DNA of 58,759 nucleotides. Origin: Nephromyces sp. MM_2019 (lineage: Eukaryota > Apicomplexa > Aconoidasida > Nephromycida). Each line of letters opens with the position of its first letter. The stretch's first letter is position 1. Below, piece after piece: positions 13,419-24,944 of the stretch. The translations under genes and the position numbers were made by a program. The notes beneath the pieces were generated by a model. It saw only the letters and a list, made by a program, of their open reading frames with translations, made no database searches and had not been told where the DNA came from. The stretch is from positions 1 through 58,759 of the forward strand of contig JADHZB010000199.1 in the NCBI GenBank assembly GCA_015657535.1, given 5' to 3'.

Positions 13419-13510
13419 AGCAACAACAACAGCAACAACAACAACAGCAGGAACAAATGCTCCAATATCAAAATTATCTGGGGAATCTTCAAATGCAAGG
13501 TACACATTAA
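8924..13510 (+). CDS. SPRY-domain, arginine-rich, polyglutamine protein
   Basis: A single-exon frame of 1528 residues. Residues 29-88 form six copies of an acidic 10-residue repeat (VEDAGEEYKT-like). A SPRY/B30.2-like domain starts near residue 188 (motif GKYAFEVRV) and resumes at ITFYIDNQQIG near 390, ending near 436 (LLVNFG). About 100 Asn/Glu/Thr-rich residues interrupt it. A central region to about residue 1075 looks folded and charged but is unrecognised. The last third is Arg/Asn/Ser-rich with RGG-like patches, then two glutamine tracts of about 19 (near 1408) and about 33 residues (near 1475). The domain order recalls hnRNP U-type proteins (SPRY plus RGG tail), but I see no P-loop, so an RNA-associated nuclear role is only a suggestion. 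The start is the first ATG of the frame that is not the short upstream ORF. Confidence 0.9.
13145..13201 (+). repeat. CAA/CAG repeat, first polyglutamine tract
   Basis: Nineteen mixed CAA and CAG codons in the SPRY protein, ending at two histidine codons. The codon mixing will reduce replication slippage compared with a pure CAG run. Confidence 0.95.
13357..13452 (+). repeat. CAA/CAG repeat, second polyglutamine tract
   Basis: About 32 consecutive glutamine codons, mostly CAA with interspersed CAG, ending at GAACAA near the carboxy terminus of the SPRY protein. Length is probably polymorphic. Confidence 0.95.
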
Positions 13511-15870
13511 AGAATTTTATAAGAAGCTATTTCATGACTTAAATTTTGTAAAGCTAAAACTTTTTCTAATTTATCCATCTTGAGAATTTTTTGATACCCT
13601 TTTCAAATATATCTATTATAATCGTTTAAATACTCGATAATTTTAAGATTTGAAAAAATATATTATTTATTCGTAAATTCTTTACCTATTAACTTTAAAC
13701 GTTCTACTCTATGTCTTGAACTCTTTATTTCACTTAGGTTGGTGAGAGAAAAACACGGCCCTCTCAATTTATAGAAAAAAATTGGAACAATTCTATCAAT
13801 CATTCCCGATAATAATTATACCCTCTTGTTTTTTCGGTCGCGACACTTAATTAAAACACTCAGGTCATAATAACACATATTTTTAATATGCCAAACCCTA
13901 TATTAGAACTTTTCTATTTTATAATTTACTTACCTAGCACTCCTAAAACCAAAATAAAAAATATAGATTTATATAAATGACGGCACATTAATGGGACCAT
14001 ATGATGTGATTCTTTGACAATTTAAATACACATATAGTGCCAATTTCAAATTTTCGAACTCGAAAAGAATCTTAAAAATCCCTAAATATGAAATTAATAT
14101 CTATAAGAACATGAACTAGTATTATTTGCATTAAGTAAAATAAAATTTTTAGTTTTCTCTATGCTTTTGATTCATTATCCATAAACTCCTATCAAATACC
14201 TGATAATAGCGCTAACAATATTGTTCAAGTTGGCACTTTTATCGAATTTTGTAGTGCAACCCTTGTAAGTACGAGCTTCCCATCTTATTAAATATGAAAT
14301 TCGAATTTTTACTAAACTTTAGACATTTATAAATTATTTCTTCAATTCTGTAGTAATAGCCAAAGTTTCCATTATCCATGAAGAATTGAATATATTTTGA
14401 GCTTTTATAACCGTTAATTATAGAAACTTGACATTTCATGAAATACCAGTCACTGAAGTTATTTGATAGCTAGCTTTTTAGAAAGTCAACACCTGGATCT
14501 ATTGCTTTACATCCTATATCTAATTTATTATATTTTGAAGCAGCACTTTATTCCGTGACATTTTCACCCAAAAATTCTTTTCACCTGTTAAAATCGCTCC
14601 ATTGAGTGCCCCTGAGTTTTTTTCTTTTCTTTAGAAAGTACCAGCTGTTATATTATCAATTAATTTAAGAACTTGATAAATCATGTTCTAATATTTACAT
14701 AGCCCATGGAAACTATTTTTAAATCACTACAACACTATTAGGCTATGAAGTATATTGGAAGGAATAATTTAATATATTTCCTCTAGCTCCTAAAATTTAT
14801 TTATTTCATAATCTAAAACTCCCCAAATTTTGGAGTGCTAGATTATCGTAATTTTATTTTATTTTAGTAATGCTATCAACTATAAGTAGCCCAACTCAAT
14901 TATGATTTAATTTCTGCTGATTGGTGTTACGTACTCAAAGAATAAACTATGATGTTATTTTAAAAATAAATCATATATTTTGATCATTTTATGTCTCATA
15001 AGTGCTCCACATTTGCTGAGTCATATATTACTTGAAATGTAAAATTTGATTGGTTGCATTTTGTTGTTACAAATGAAAATTAAGCAGTTTATATATTTTT
15101 CCTAGTAGAAAACTTTATGTGTTATAACAAGAATTATAAAAATTAGATAGTTAAATTTTATTAATTAGACTGAAATATTAGTAGTTTAGTTTATTTGTAG
15201 AGTGAAGCTTGGTATTTGTTACGAGTTTTAAGTGTCATTCAGCTAATAACACAAAACGCCACATATGTATTCTTTTATACGATATTTTGAGTAAGATGAA
15301 CTCAGAAAAATTGTTTCAAGGATTGAAATTTTTAGAAGCATATAAGTATACAAAAAAAAATTAACTAATTCATTAGAAGTCATATTCCAAAATATTTAGC
15401 TCTCATAGGAGTAAGGAAATGCTCTAAAAAGTGTTTATCAATTAAATTTTCACAAAACAACTTTGAAGGAAAAAGTACTAGTATAACTAACTATCAACCA
15501 ATCAATGTACATTGGAAATGCATATTTTATTGAAAATTTTACATCTTAGCAAAAAATGATGATATCGCTATTATAATGTCTGCAACAATTTTAGTGTTTC
15601 AAATTTAACCAACTCATAAATTTTGATAGGCCTTAAACTAAGATTTGAGTGGCTATCTAACCGAATTTGGAATTGTGCAAAAGTACTTGCAATAATTTAA
15701 ACTCTACTTGGTAAAATATTTGCGCTACATAATTCAATTTGAAATAAAGACATTGTAGATTATCATGCGTGTATAAATTTGGTAATTTATATTGATGAAA
15801 CTGAAATCTTTTTTTTTCAATATAAAGATTCTCTCAAGGACTAGTTTTGATATTTGAGTAGAATAACAAG
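13511..15870. other. Intergenic region, no gene recognised
   Basis: This 2.4 kb AT-rich stretch separates the SPRY gene from RFC2. It lacks the CA/TG bias of the first 9 kb. The only open frames are short and show no recognisable domain; a 66-codon frame on the minus strand at 14239-14439 is the longest. I see no tRNA or snRNA. Confidence 0.6.
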
Positions 15871-18212
15871 ATGAATCATCAACTAAATTCCTCCATTTGG
15901 ATCGAAAAGTATCGCCCGTACACACTTGATGAGGTTGTTGGGAATGAACACATAATAAAGAGGCTTAAAGTAATTGCACAAGAAGGCAACATGCCCAATT
16001 TGATGCTTGCTGTAAGTTTTTTGCAAAATGGAGTATTTCACCCCAAAATAAACTTATAAGTATACTCCTTTAAATTTTATTAGTCTCTAATGATTTAGCC
16101 TTGATATGGGATAATACCAAAACCGATGTTATCAATAATTTTGCCAGCTTTTTAGATTGAGAATTAAATAATACTTGATAACATTACCTCTCTCATTCCT
16201 TTAGCTAATCTTCAATATAACCGTCCCTTGTTTTTAAACTTTGAAATTTATTTTATATATGATTTCCAGTATAATTAAGTACATCTTGTGTTGCCATATT
16301 TAAAAAAAATGAACATGGGGACTATTCTCTAAAAGCACTTAGGACTATAAAACGTTACTTCATTGATAAAATTTAGACTATCTTAGCACTTGTATGATTT
16401 ATTTTGGTATAATTAGACAAGCTGGTCACCGTAACTCTAGGTTATAGACTAATCCCTCTTTTCATTTTAAATTATAATTATAGGGCCCCCCTGGTACAGG
16501 TAAAACCACTTGTATATTGTGCCTAGCCCGTTCTATGCTTGGTGATAAATATAAGAAGTATGTTCTGGAACTCAATGCTTCTGATGACCGGCAAGTTTTA
16601 TAACAGTACATGCTACAACTTGTTCACTTAAAGAATTACTTTGATCCCAATAAATGTAGAATACTTTAGTAAGCTTATTTATTAAGTGATTCTGAGTTAA
16701 TATATTTCGATTAATGCTAGCATATCAAAAATTTTTACTAATCATAACAAAATAACCTCATATACCCCTGTATTACCTGTTGTTTTTCTTGGAAACAGTG
16801 GTATAGATGTTGTCCGTGATAAGATTAAGAATTTTGCAAAGGAAATTGCCAATCTACCTGTAGGTAAACATAAAATCGTAATATTAGACGAAGTTGACTC
16901 TATGACTGAAGCAGCTCAACAGGTTTGGGGCTTAAACCCTTTACTACTTCACAAGATACCTTTTCCATTAATAAACTTTTGATTCTTTCAATTTTTTCAA
17001 ATCTTTGGGACTAGTATCTCATACACCAATTATTTTTATACAGTCGCTAAGACGAATTATTGAACAGTTTTCCGATACCACCCGATTTGCTTTAGCTTGC
17101 AATCAATCTACAAAAGTTGTAGAAGCTATTCAAAGCAGATGTGCTATAGTTCGATTTGGAAAACTTACCGATGAACAAGTGAGGCGATTTATTTCAATGT
17201 AATTTAGCTCCACAATGGTCAAAAATTCTTATAAAACACTTAAATAGACAAAATTACCTAGCCCTTTTACAAATGTAATACCCACATCGAAATTTGACGA
17301 ATGCTCATAAATGACTTAAACTAATAATCATTCAAACTCTTTTTTAAAATATTTCTTTTATAACATCTTTTTACAAATCCAGACTATCTCAAGGCTAGAG
17401 CAGATATGCAAACAAGAACAGGTTGAATACACAAAAGATGGCTTGGAAGCGCTTGTCTTCATAGCTGATGGAGATATGCGAAATGTAAATTAATCACTAA
17501 ACATTTTAAACTTAGCATTGAATTTAAACCAATTCATATGATATTTTTGAAATTGAAACCATAATAATCAATTTTAACAATTAACCACTAGATGCATATA
17601 CACAGTAAATTTTCAATCAAACATTTCTGGTATAATGACCAGGAAGTTATTCAACTTATTGATGGGCTCAAGTTTTTAATTGCTTCAGTATTCGATTTTT
17701 AATATTTTCCTAGGCTATTAACAACTCACAGGCGACTGTATCAGGTTTCCAAGTTTTAAACAAGAAGAATGTATTTCGAGTAAGTTAAGATTATAAAAAA
17801 TTAATAATTGAACTAAACATTATCGGGGATTCTGATATTTTTTTTAAATTCCGTGTCATTTTCCAACGATGTATGAGATTTTATTTTCCTATACACTCAT
17901 TGCTAGGTTTGTGATGTCCCACCACCCGAACAAATCAGAAGTATGCTAAATTATTGTCTTAACGGTGCATGGAGAGAAGCTAGTCTAATAGTCAAAGAGC
18001 TCACTAAATCAGGCTATAGCCCAATAGATATAGTTGGCACCACAAGAAGTGTATTAAGACGCTACGATGCACCAGAGCATATTATATTGGAGTTTATAAA
18101 GGCTATTGGCGAGGTGCATATGGTAATGAGTGCAGGATTAGACACCCCTTTACAGCTTGATAAGCTGGTAGCAAGTCTTTGTAAGACTTCAATCCAACTT
18201 AATCGTGTTTAA
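15871..18212 (+). CDS. Replication factor C small subunit (human RFC2 / yeast Rfc4)
   Basis: Seven exons give 326 residues: 15871-16011, 16484-16590, 16799-16922, 17044-17178, 17383-17484, 17714-17779, 17907-18212. All phases agree. The AAA+ clamp-loader core shows Walker A GPPGTGKT at residues 48-55, LNASDDR just before residue 84, Walker B ILDEVD near 112-116 and the arginine-finger SRC motif at 155-157. The tail ([26 protein letters not shown]) follows the RFC collar domain, and length and order match human RFC2. The protein should act in the RFC pentamer that loads PCNA in the nucleus. Intron 2 starts with GC rather than GT. The gene ends 303 bp from the convergent IMPACT gene. Confidence 0.95.
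16591..16798 (+). other. GC-AG intron in RFC2
   Basis: The exon ends GATGACCG and the intron begins GCAAGT, ending AACAG. Joining there restores the conserved DDRGIDVVR stretch of RFC subunits. A GT donor a few bases away would break the frame. GCAAGT is the usual donor of the rare GC-AG class handled by the major spliceosome. Confidence 0.85.
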
Positions 18213-18515
18213 GTTATATTCACTAACTATATTAAACAAAGTTTCCTATCAATTCTATCAACCTTTAAAGATTGAATATCAATCTATCTAAATCTATTGA
18301 TATTACATAAGATTCAGATTAGATTCCATGCTATTTTATATCAATTTACGATAAATTTTAGAAGTTTTTAATTTACAAAAATAGATAAAGGATATAAAAA
18401 TGATAATTAATAGTTTTTATTCGAATCTATCTAATCATCCCTAATTAAGATGAATATTATAATTAATTTAATAAATATATGTATTCAATCATTTTTGCCT
18501 ATCTCAAGAATCCTA
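18213..18515. other. Convergent intergenic region RFC2/IMPACT
   Basis: About 300 bp, AT-rich, presumably carrying the 3' ends and polyadenylation signals of both genes; no specific element is identifiable. Confidence 0.5.
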
Positions 18516-20214
18516 TTATTCAATAAATCCAGCTTTAACTAATGTACTTCTTGCAGCATTATTGATATGCTTGAATCTATCGGGTCCTATTTTAAATTAA
18601 TTTATTTTGAATTTCATTCATAAGTATGAATAAAAACCTTATTTTATATAGTAAAAACCAAATATCTACTTACCCAGTTTTTTCCCTCCGTACCAACGTG
18701 TCACTACAACCACAGCATTATTTATGGAAAGGTGGGATAATAAAAACTGTAATCGTCCACCCGCGGCAGTTTCTCCATCAGAGTCATGATCCTTGTTTGG
18801 TAAAAATTAATTTTTAAAAATTCGTAAGAACAATATTTGTTTTAAATATTCGTATAAAAATTCTGACATTAATGTTATAAATAAGATTATCAACCTTAAT
18901 AACGAATTCTTGAGGCATATGTATGTTTGTTTTGCTTGAGATTGATGGTTCTACAACAGTTTTAGTGTTTTGCTTTTTTATGGTGTAGGCCATTATGTTA
19001 TGGGTAGCTCTCGCGATTTTTGGGATATTCAGAAGGAAATTTTTAACTAACTCTACCTAGCATGGAATAAGGTGTGGATTATATTATTATATTTTAAAGG
19101 GTAAAATGAAAATCAATTTATTTCAACTTGAACCTACTAATTAAAAAATTTAGTAATCCCCTAAAGAAATTTGGAACAAGTTATAAATAATAACATAAAA
19201 TTCAAGAATTTATAAGCTCTGGGAATATTTGGGTGGTTAAACAAATAATCCAGCTTCTATTGATTAATACAAATAAACTAATATTCGACCTCTTCAAGAG
19301 AGTTCACACGTGCCACATGACCCTGAAATACACTTTTTCTATCTATAATTAAATCACCATGAGTTATCGTTGGTATATCCTAATGATTTATAAAGGACAA
19401 TGGAACAGAATTCAGATTCTTGTTTTAAATCAACTTGAAGCAATTTGCAACATTAATTACCTTAGTCTTGGTTGGTTCGTTTAAAAATTCTGATTCAAAA
19501 TTGTCTTCAATTTCTTCATAGTGAATACTTGTGTTAGTCGAAATGTCATCATTATATTCGCTTGTTGTAGAACTAGTCCTGAAGAGTTTTTTAGCGAGTT
19601 ATAATATCAATATTGACTTGAAATAAGATCAAGTGCAACAACACATAAAAAGGCTTATTAGTTTGCAAAAATAACTCAATATCCTAACCTTATATATTCA
19701 ATGCATTCGAAAAGACAGGCTTGATGTTGTTTGTAAAATGCCTTCAGTTTGTGTTTTATATGATGGATATTTTCAGGGTCCATTCCAAAAGAGGAAAACT
19801 TGAAACGGAAGTGTTATGAATTTTGCATAGGTTAAAGAATTAATTAAAAAACTTGAAGTTATTCACCAATCACATTAAGTAAAAAGCATAACAGATAAAA
19901 ATTTAACTATGAAAGCTTGAACTTGAAAATCATCTTATTACATTTATTATAGGGCCAGTTGTGCATCCGGGGTAATCTGAAGGTAATTCAATTTTAACGA
20001 TTGCTATTGGGTAAATCAAATGGCTATGAATAAGGTTTTCCCAAGGTGAGAATTGATGATCGATTCCATAGTCTGACATGGCTTTAAGTGACTCTTTTTC
20101 CATATCAATTATTAATTCCACGAGATTTCTATCGGTATCTATCCAAATGTTGTCATCTCCATATATTGCAAAAAGCGCTTCACATTCCTGTTTAGCTGCC
20201 TCAGATAAGACCAT
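18516..20214 (-). CDS. RWD-IMPACT protein (YIH1/IMPACT homologue)
   Basis: Seven exons on the minus strand (19942-20214, 19689-19798, 19461-19578, 19290-19379, 18895-19056, 18674-18791, 18516-18586) give 313 residues in continuous frame. The first about 130 residues form an RWD domain (EALFAIYGDD start, LPSDYP motif). A Ser/Asp/Glu linker follows. The rest is the UPF0029/IMPACT domain with HGDLIIDRKSVFQGH, ARATHNIMAYTI, DSDGETAAGGRL, VVVVTRWYGG and GPDRFKHINNAAR. In other eukaryotes this family binds Gcn1 and restrains the eIF2 kinase Gcn2, so a role in translational stress control is likely. About 25 extra residues (KQNTKTVVEPS onward) sit between the ATHN and GET motifs. The ATG at 20214 opens directly into the RWD domain. 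Confidence 0.92.
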
Positions 20215-21093
20215 TTTTTAATTTTAAGTTTTGTTAACAACTGAGCAATTCTGTATTTTCAAGTATTGATTTCCAGTTCAAATTGGAATTAAAGTTTTAA
20301 CGATTTTTTCTAATAAAATCTTGTTGAAATAATTGGATTGAATTTATACATGAGTTTCATATGGTTAACACGACCATTGGAGTGTTAAATACCTTGTGTA
20401 TATTATATGATTGATAATTTGCGATACATAGGGTTAAGTTATCTAAGCTTACGTAATGTTATATTGAAATGTGTTAAAGGGAAAGATTTATATAAGGCAA
20501 TCGTTTGACTTGCACAAAACTGGGTTTGTCATATTTTTTCCTCAAAAATTTAAAACACTTAATATAAGTACAGAATGTGTATGAGTTTGGAGTCCTATAG
20601 GTTTTTGTCTAAACATATATTCCGATTTTGATTTTGAATTTTACATGATTAAAAGAGGGTGTTCATATATGGAATTTAATGGTAGCTAAGATTAAATTTA
20701 TATGGAAAAGTGTTTGTTTGTGTATCAAAAAATTATTTATAGGGTAATGAGGACTTTGGGAAATAGGCACCATAAATTAAAGTTTCTCGAAGATTACAAT
20801 ATGGGTGAAATAGCTGAAGAAGGTTAAGGTGTCAGCAAAATCCATCTAGTTTAGTTGAGGAGAATATAGTAGACTTATGAAATCGTTCGATTAATGAGTG
20901 TTAAAGCAAACAGCTTGAAGTAGCTATGGTTACAAAATCTTAAAACAAGCTTTCAATTATGATACAACTTAGGTATCAGTAGAAGATATGCTAAGCTTTT
21001 GATAAATTAATAAAGGAATATATTCCAATGATATATAATTTATTTTTAATCTGATTTTGACTGAGAGATGAGATATATGTAATTCGAGATTCG
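20215..21093. other. Divergent intergenic region IMPACT / TrmA-like gene
   Basis: About 880 bp of AT-rich DNA between two divergent start codons. It must hold both promoters but shows no CA/TG switch, repeat or recognisable element. Confidence 0.5.
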
Positions 21094-23661
21094 ATGAACA
21101 ATATTTTGGTATTTTTAATGATTTATGATTTAATTGGACTTGGATTTATCCAAAACTTCGAGCAATCTTCAACACCTTCATTCTATTATGGTAAGTCTGA
21201 TTTTAATTCAAATTATTTGAAACATATCCAACCTAGTGATTTGATAAACAAAGATCACTTTGAAAGTCCAGCTATCAAAAAAAGTAAACTAAAAACAGTA
21301 AGAAAGAGATACAGAAAAGTGAAACCAAAAGACTACCCTATACCATTATCGGATGAACTTTATGTCAAAGTAGATTCTTTGTCAAATCGAGGAGGTTTAG
21401 CTAAAATATTTCTAAACTCCACACAACTTCAATCCAAATATTATGACCCATACTCATCGGAAGAATTCAAGAATAAAACTTGGATCATTTTTATCCCATA
21501 CACACTCCCGGGAGAAGTCGTTAAAATCCGAATTCTCGAAAATAGACATTCATTTAGCATAGGAAAACTACTTAAAGTAGTCGAGAATAAATCACCATGG
21601 CGTGTAGAGCCAAAATGTCCACATTTCATGCAATGCGGAGGTTGCCATTTTCAACATATTAACCAAATTGGACAAGTAATACCATGTACTTGTGAAAAAA
21701 TTGTATCATATATGTATTTATAAATTTTAACAAATTCTCAGGATTTAATCAGAAAAAATTTGTTGCAATCTTACCTTTCTCAATTGCAAAGCTTTACAAC
21801 CCTTCCAAACATATCGGATACTATATCTCATCAACAAGATTATGAATATAGGAGTTCAATAACTCCTTCTTATAGCTGGTCTAAAAAGGGTAAATTGGAT
21901 GGATTAGGCTTCAACATGCAATCTGGAAGAAAAGTTAGTCCCAAATTTTTATATTAATTTTTATGCTATGAACTTTGCTCTAAAACATTTCCATGTACAA
22001 GATAATTGACGTTCCTCATTGCTATCTTGCAAACCCTGAAATTAATCAAGCAATTCAAAAGTTAAGAGTAGACATAGCATCAGAACTCCTCCACAACAAA
22101 ACTTCTGTAAGAAGCGAATTCAGCCTTACATCTACAGGTAAAGTTTTCCTAGCATTCTACACAATATCACCGCTTGGAAACTGTTGTAATTTTTTTTTAA
22201 GCCTAAAACCTCAAAAACTCGATTTTTATATTTCAGATGAAGGGGTAAAGCTGAATAACAAAAACATTTTCCCTACAACCTCATTGGGCTTTAAATTATG
22301 GGGAAATCCACACTGCCTCATCATCAACCCACCAGTATTTAATAAATTAGTTAGTTTAGATGTGATATTTTATCAATATGTGGTCGATAGTTTAGCCAAT
22401 TTAATTTTCCCAACAAATTAGTTCTAATTAGCTTGTTTAAATATTTTATACCTGAAATTTTACATAAGCAGTATCCTTGAAGATTAGCTAAGAAATAATT
22501 TGCTAATACATAAAAAGATTCTCCATTCTATACTTCTTAATAGATCGATTACCTTTTAAAAATGATTTTAAAACCTTCAAAATCCAACAATAAAGTTTGC
22601 ACGCTAATTGACTTTAATTGTGCTAATGGATTTTTATGGCCTATTTGTTCTCCACTCCTCGAGGTTATCTACAACCTATCAATAATTATGTCAAATTAAT
22701 CTTTAATATTCCCCGAACTTCAGAAAATTTTTGCTTATGATAGCAAGCCGATTAATCTAAAATGTAGCCAACTGAATATACAGCACCATCACCTTAAGAA
22801 TGTAGAGCTTGAGAATTCAAGTCACTCCCAATTTTTCGGTAAGCTTATTACAAATTAAATTTAAGAAACAATAGTATTTAGTTTTTCCTCTTTGGACAAC
22901 AAAAACCTCTACTATTTATCTATTTTAGACCTTTTAAAACAAAACATCGGAGGATCTATTTCAACCTTTCTAATCAATGACTTTTTTGGAAAAGTAACAC
23001 ATACTGAAGAAATCTCTAGCTTTATTTCACTGTAATACATCTAAAAAAGTGTATACACAAATCTAAACCAATACATAAACACATACATCTACTTGTATAC
23101 ATAAATGTGTAAACGTTAGAAATAAGTAATTAAATAAATAAATAAATAGATTTCATTATATTTTATATATTGGAACTTATATCGTGCAATTGTACACATG
23201 AACGCTCATACACATAATAACAAAGGATCCATATATGATTCGCAGTTTATATGAACTTGCGACCATACAGATAAAATCTAATTATACCCTCATATAGATT
23301 TTTACTTGAGTTATCATACCAATATAAAGCCTTTAAGCTATCTCTATTATAAATAATATATGCGATATTTTTATAAATCCTTAACCTTTTGGTTTTATTT
23401 TCTAAAAATAGCTACAAACCCATGCGCATAATACATCTCACAAGTCAGCCATGTAGACAGGTAACTACCATTTGCTAAATCGATGCCATTTATTGAATAA
23501 TTAATCAAAATGCCTTGTTTTATAACGTCTACAAACAGGTGAATTTCTTGAAGGAAATACCGTTAGAGTTATATAAAGTAATTGAAATCAAACCTATAAA
23601 CACCAGCCCACAATGCCATCAACTGTCTTCAATAATTACTCTGGAACATCAAAACCCTTAA
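21094..23661 (+). CDS. TrmA/RlmD-family RNA uracil methyltransferase homologue, catalytic motifs eroded
   Basis: Eight exons (21094-21675, 21742-21933, 22002-22349, 22544-22663, 22724-22838, 22929-23031, 23412-23460, 23539-23661) give 543 residues in one frame. A hydrophobic leader (NILVFLMIYDLIGLGFI) and a basic stretch suggest secretory or plastid targeting. A TRAM domain spans about 87-165 (RGGLAKIF, LPGEVVKIRIL). Cys175, Cys181, Cys184 and Cys265 match the iron-sulphur ligands of RlmD-type enzymes. The Rossmann core is recognisable (LIDFNCANGF, 395-404). However, the family motifs FxQxN, DPPR, SCNP and the final HxE signature are replaced (LIIN at 364-367, NDFF at 469-472, TSQP at 497-500, none at the end). 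So it may be a non-catalytic RNA-binding relative or a very divergent enzyme. The junction after exon 3 is the least certain. Confidence 0.8.
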
Positions 23662-24944
23662 TTTTAAAATTTCCAACTTAATAGCTATAAATATCCTAAC
23701 TAGAGCCTTGTACTAATCCTATGCGTAATAACACAAAGCCTTCTTCAATAGGTGCCCTAAGACACAAATTTTCAATTTTCTATAATTTTTTTGTTATTTT
23801 TTAATTTAAAATTATTATCTCACTTCGATTTATTTCGAATTATTTATTTCCTAACAAATGTATATCATAAATGGGACTCGCATTTAATTTAATAAAACTT
23901 ACAATGTCCAAAATCCATTTGTTTTCAAACTTTTGTTATTATTACTTACACCTAAGTGTTTTGTTCTACCCTTTTCAGTTTGTTTATTCAAGATAAATCA
24001 TCTACAACTTAGCACGCTTTGTCTTGGCAAGACTAGCGGAGCTATTTTCTTTGTTTTTTTTGATTTAATGATTTATAAAGACTGATTTTATATTTTATAT
24101 CAAGCTAAGCTTCCAATGAATAGATTTCTCCTTTATTACAGAATTCTATACAATTACTATACTTGATGAAAGTCATGCATGATACGCATGATATATCGCT
24201 ACGTTTAGTTTGACTTCAAACTTTGAGAGCAAGCTAAATCATTCATTTGATTGACAATTGTTACATAAAAAAAAGATATAAAGAAGTATTTAATTCTATT
24301 CGTTTTAAATATATTGAAATCCTCCCAAAATTGTTTTGGAAATACTCGCTAAATTGTTATTGGAAACACTTACTTATGTCGTATTGAAAATATATATTAG
24401 TAATTTATTGAAACTTTCAACATTATTTAAAATTAATCCAGTAGCATCCGAGTGTACTAAGTACCAACGAACGGGCTTTCGATTTAAATCCTTATACAAA
24501 TTTAAAATAAGTCATCGAGGTTTAAATATATATAATGTTTTAGAAACAGGGTGACTTTCAGCAACTCATTGTTGAGTTAACCCTTGGCCCCAGCATTATA
24601 ACATATGCAATTCATTAGCAAAAACACATTCAACTAGTTAAAAGACATCCGTATGAAACTTAATTTTAAGCGTGTTGAAGTTAGCCGTTTTATTGAAATA
24701 ATTTCTATCACTTTAAGTGAAATAATTTCTTCCACCGGAGAAAATCTCAAACAATATATGCTCTATAAACGGAGGACATGCTGGAAACGATTTGTAACCA
24801 GCTTACATACATCAGTAATTTCATACTTTTGACTAATAAACTACTTGAAAAGCTTAATGTGTACATATATTTCTCTTGTAAACTATCTGCAGCACTGAAA
24901 GAGTATCTTTGAGTAACATTTCTTTTCACTATGAGATAACTAAG
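23662..24944. other. Intergenic region, no gene recognised
   Basis: About 1.3 kb of AT-rich sequence between two + strand genes. A 72-codon frame at 24336-24554 has no ATG-independent support, no splice context and no recognisable motif, so it is left out. Confidence 0.5.

Noticed and set aside
13004..13507. Leu-, Val- or Asn/Ser-rich frames opposite or alongside the SPRY gene
   Set aside because: Other-frame readings of the CAA/CAG polyglutamine tracts.
22350..22421. Continuation of the TrmA-like exon to a stop at 22421
   Set aside because: A GTTAGT donor at 22350 joined to 22544 keeps phase and places the SAM-binding core at the spacing seen in TrmA; reading through ends the protein before that core.
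24336..24554. 72-codon frame between the TrmA-like gene and the secretory gene
   Set aside because: No motif, no splice partners and AT-rich composition like intergenic DNA.
24450..24610. Possible tRNA-like segment with a TTCGATT loop
   Set aside because: Neither the T-arm nor the acceptor stem pairs properly, and no anticodon arm was found.
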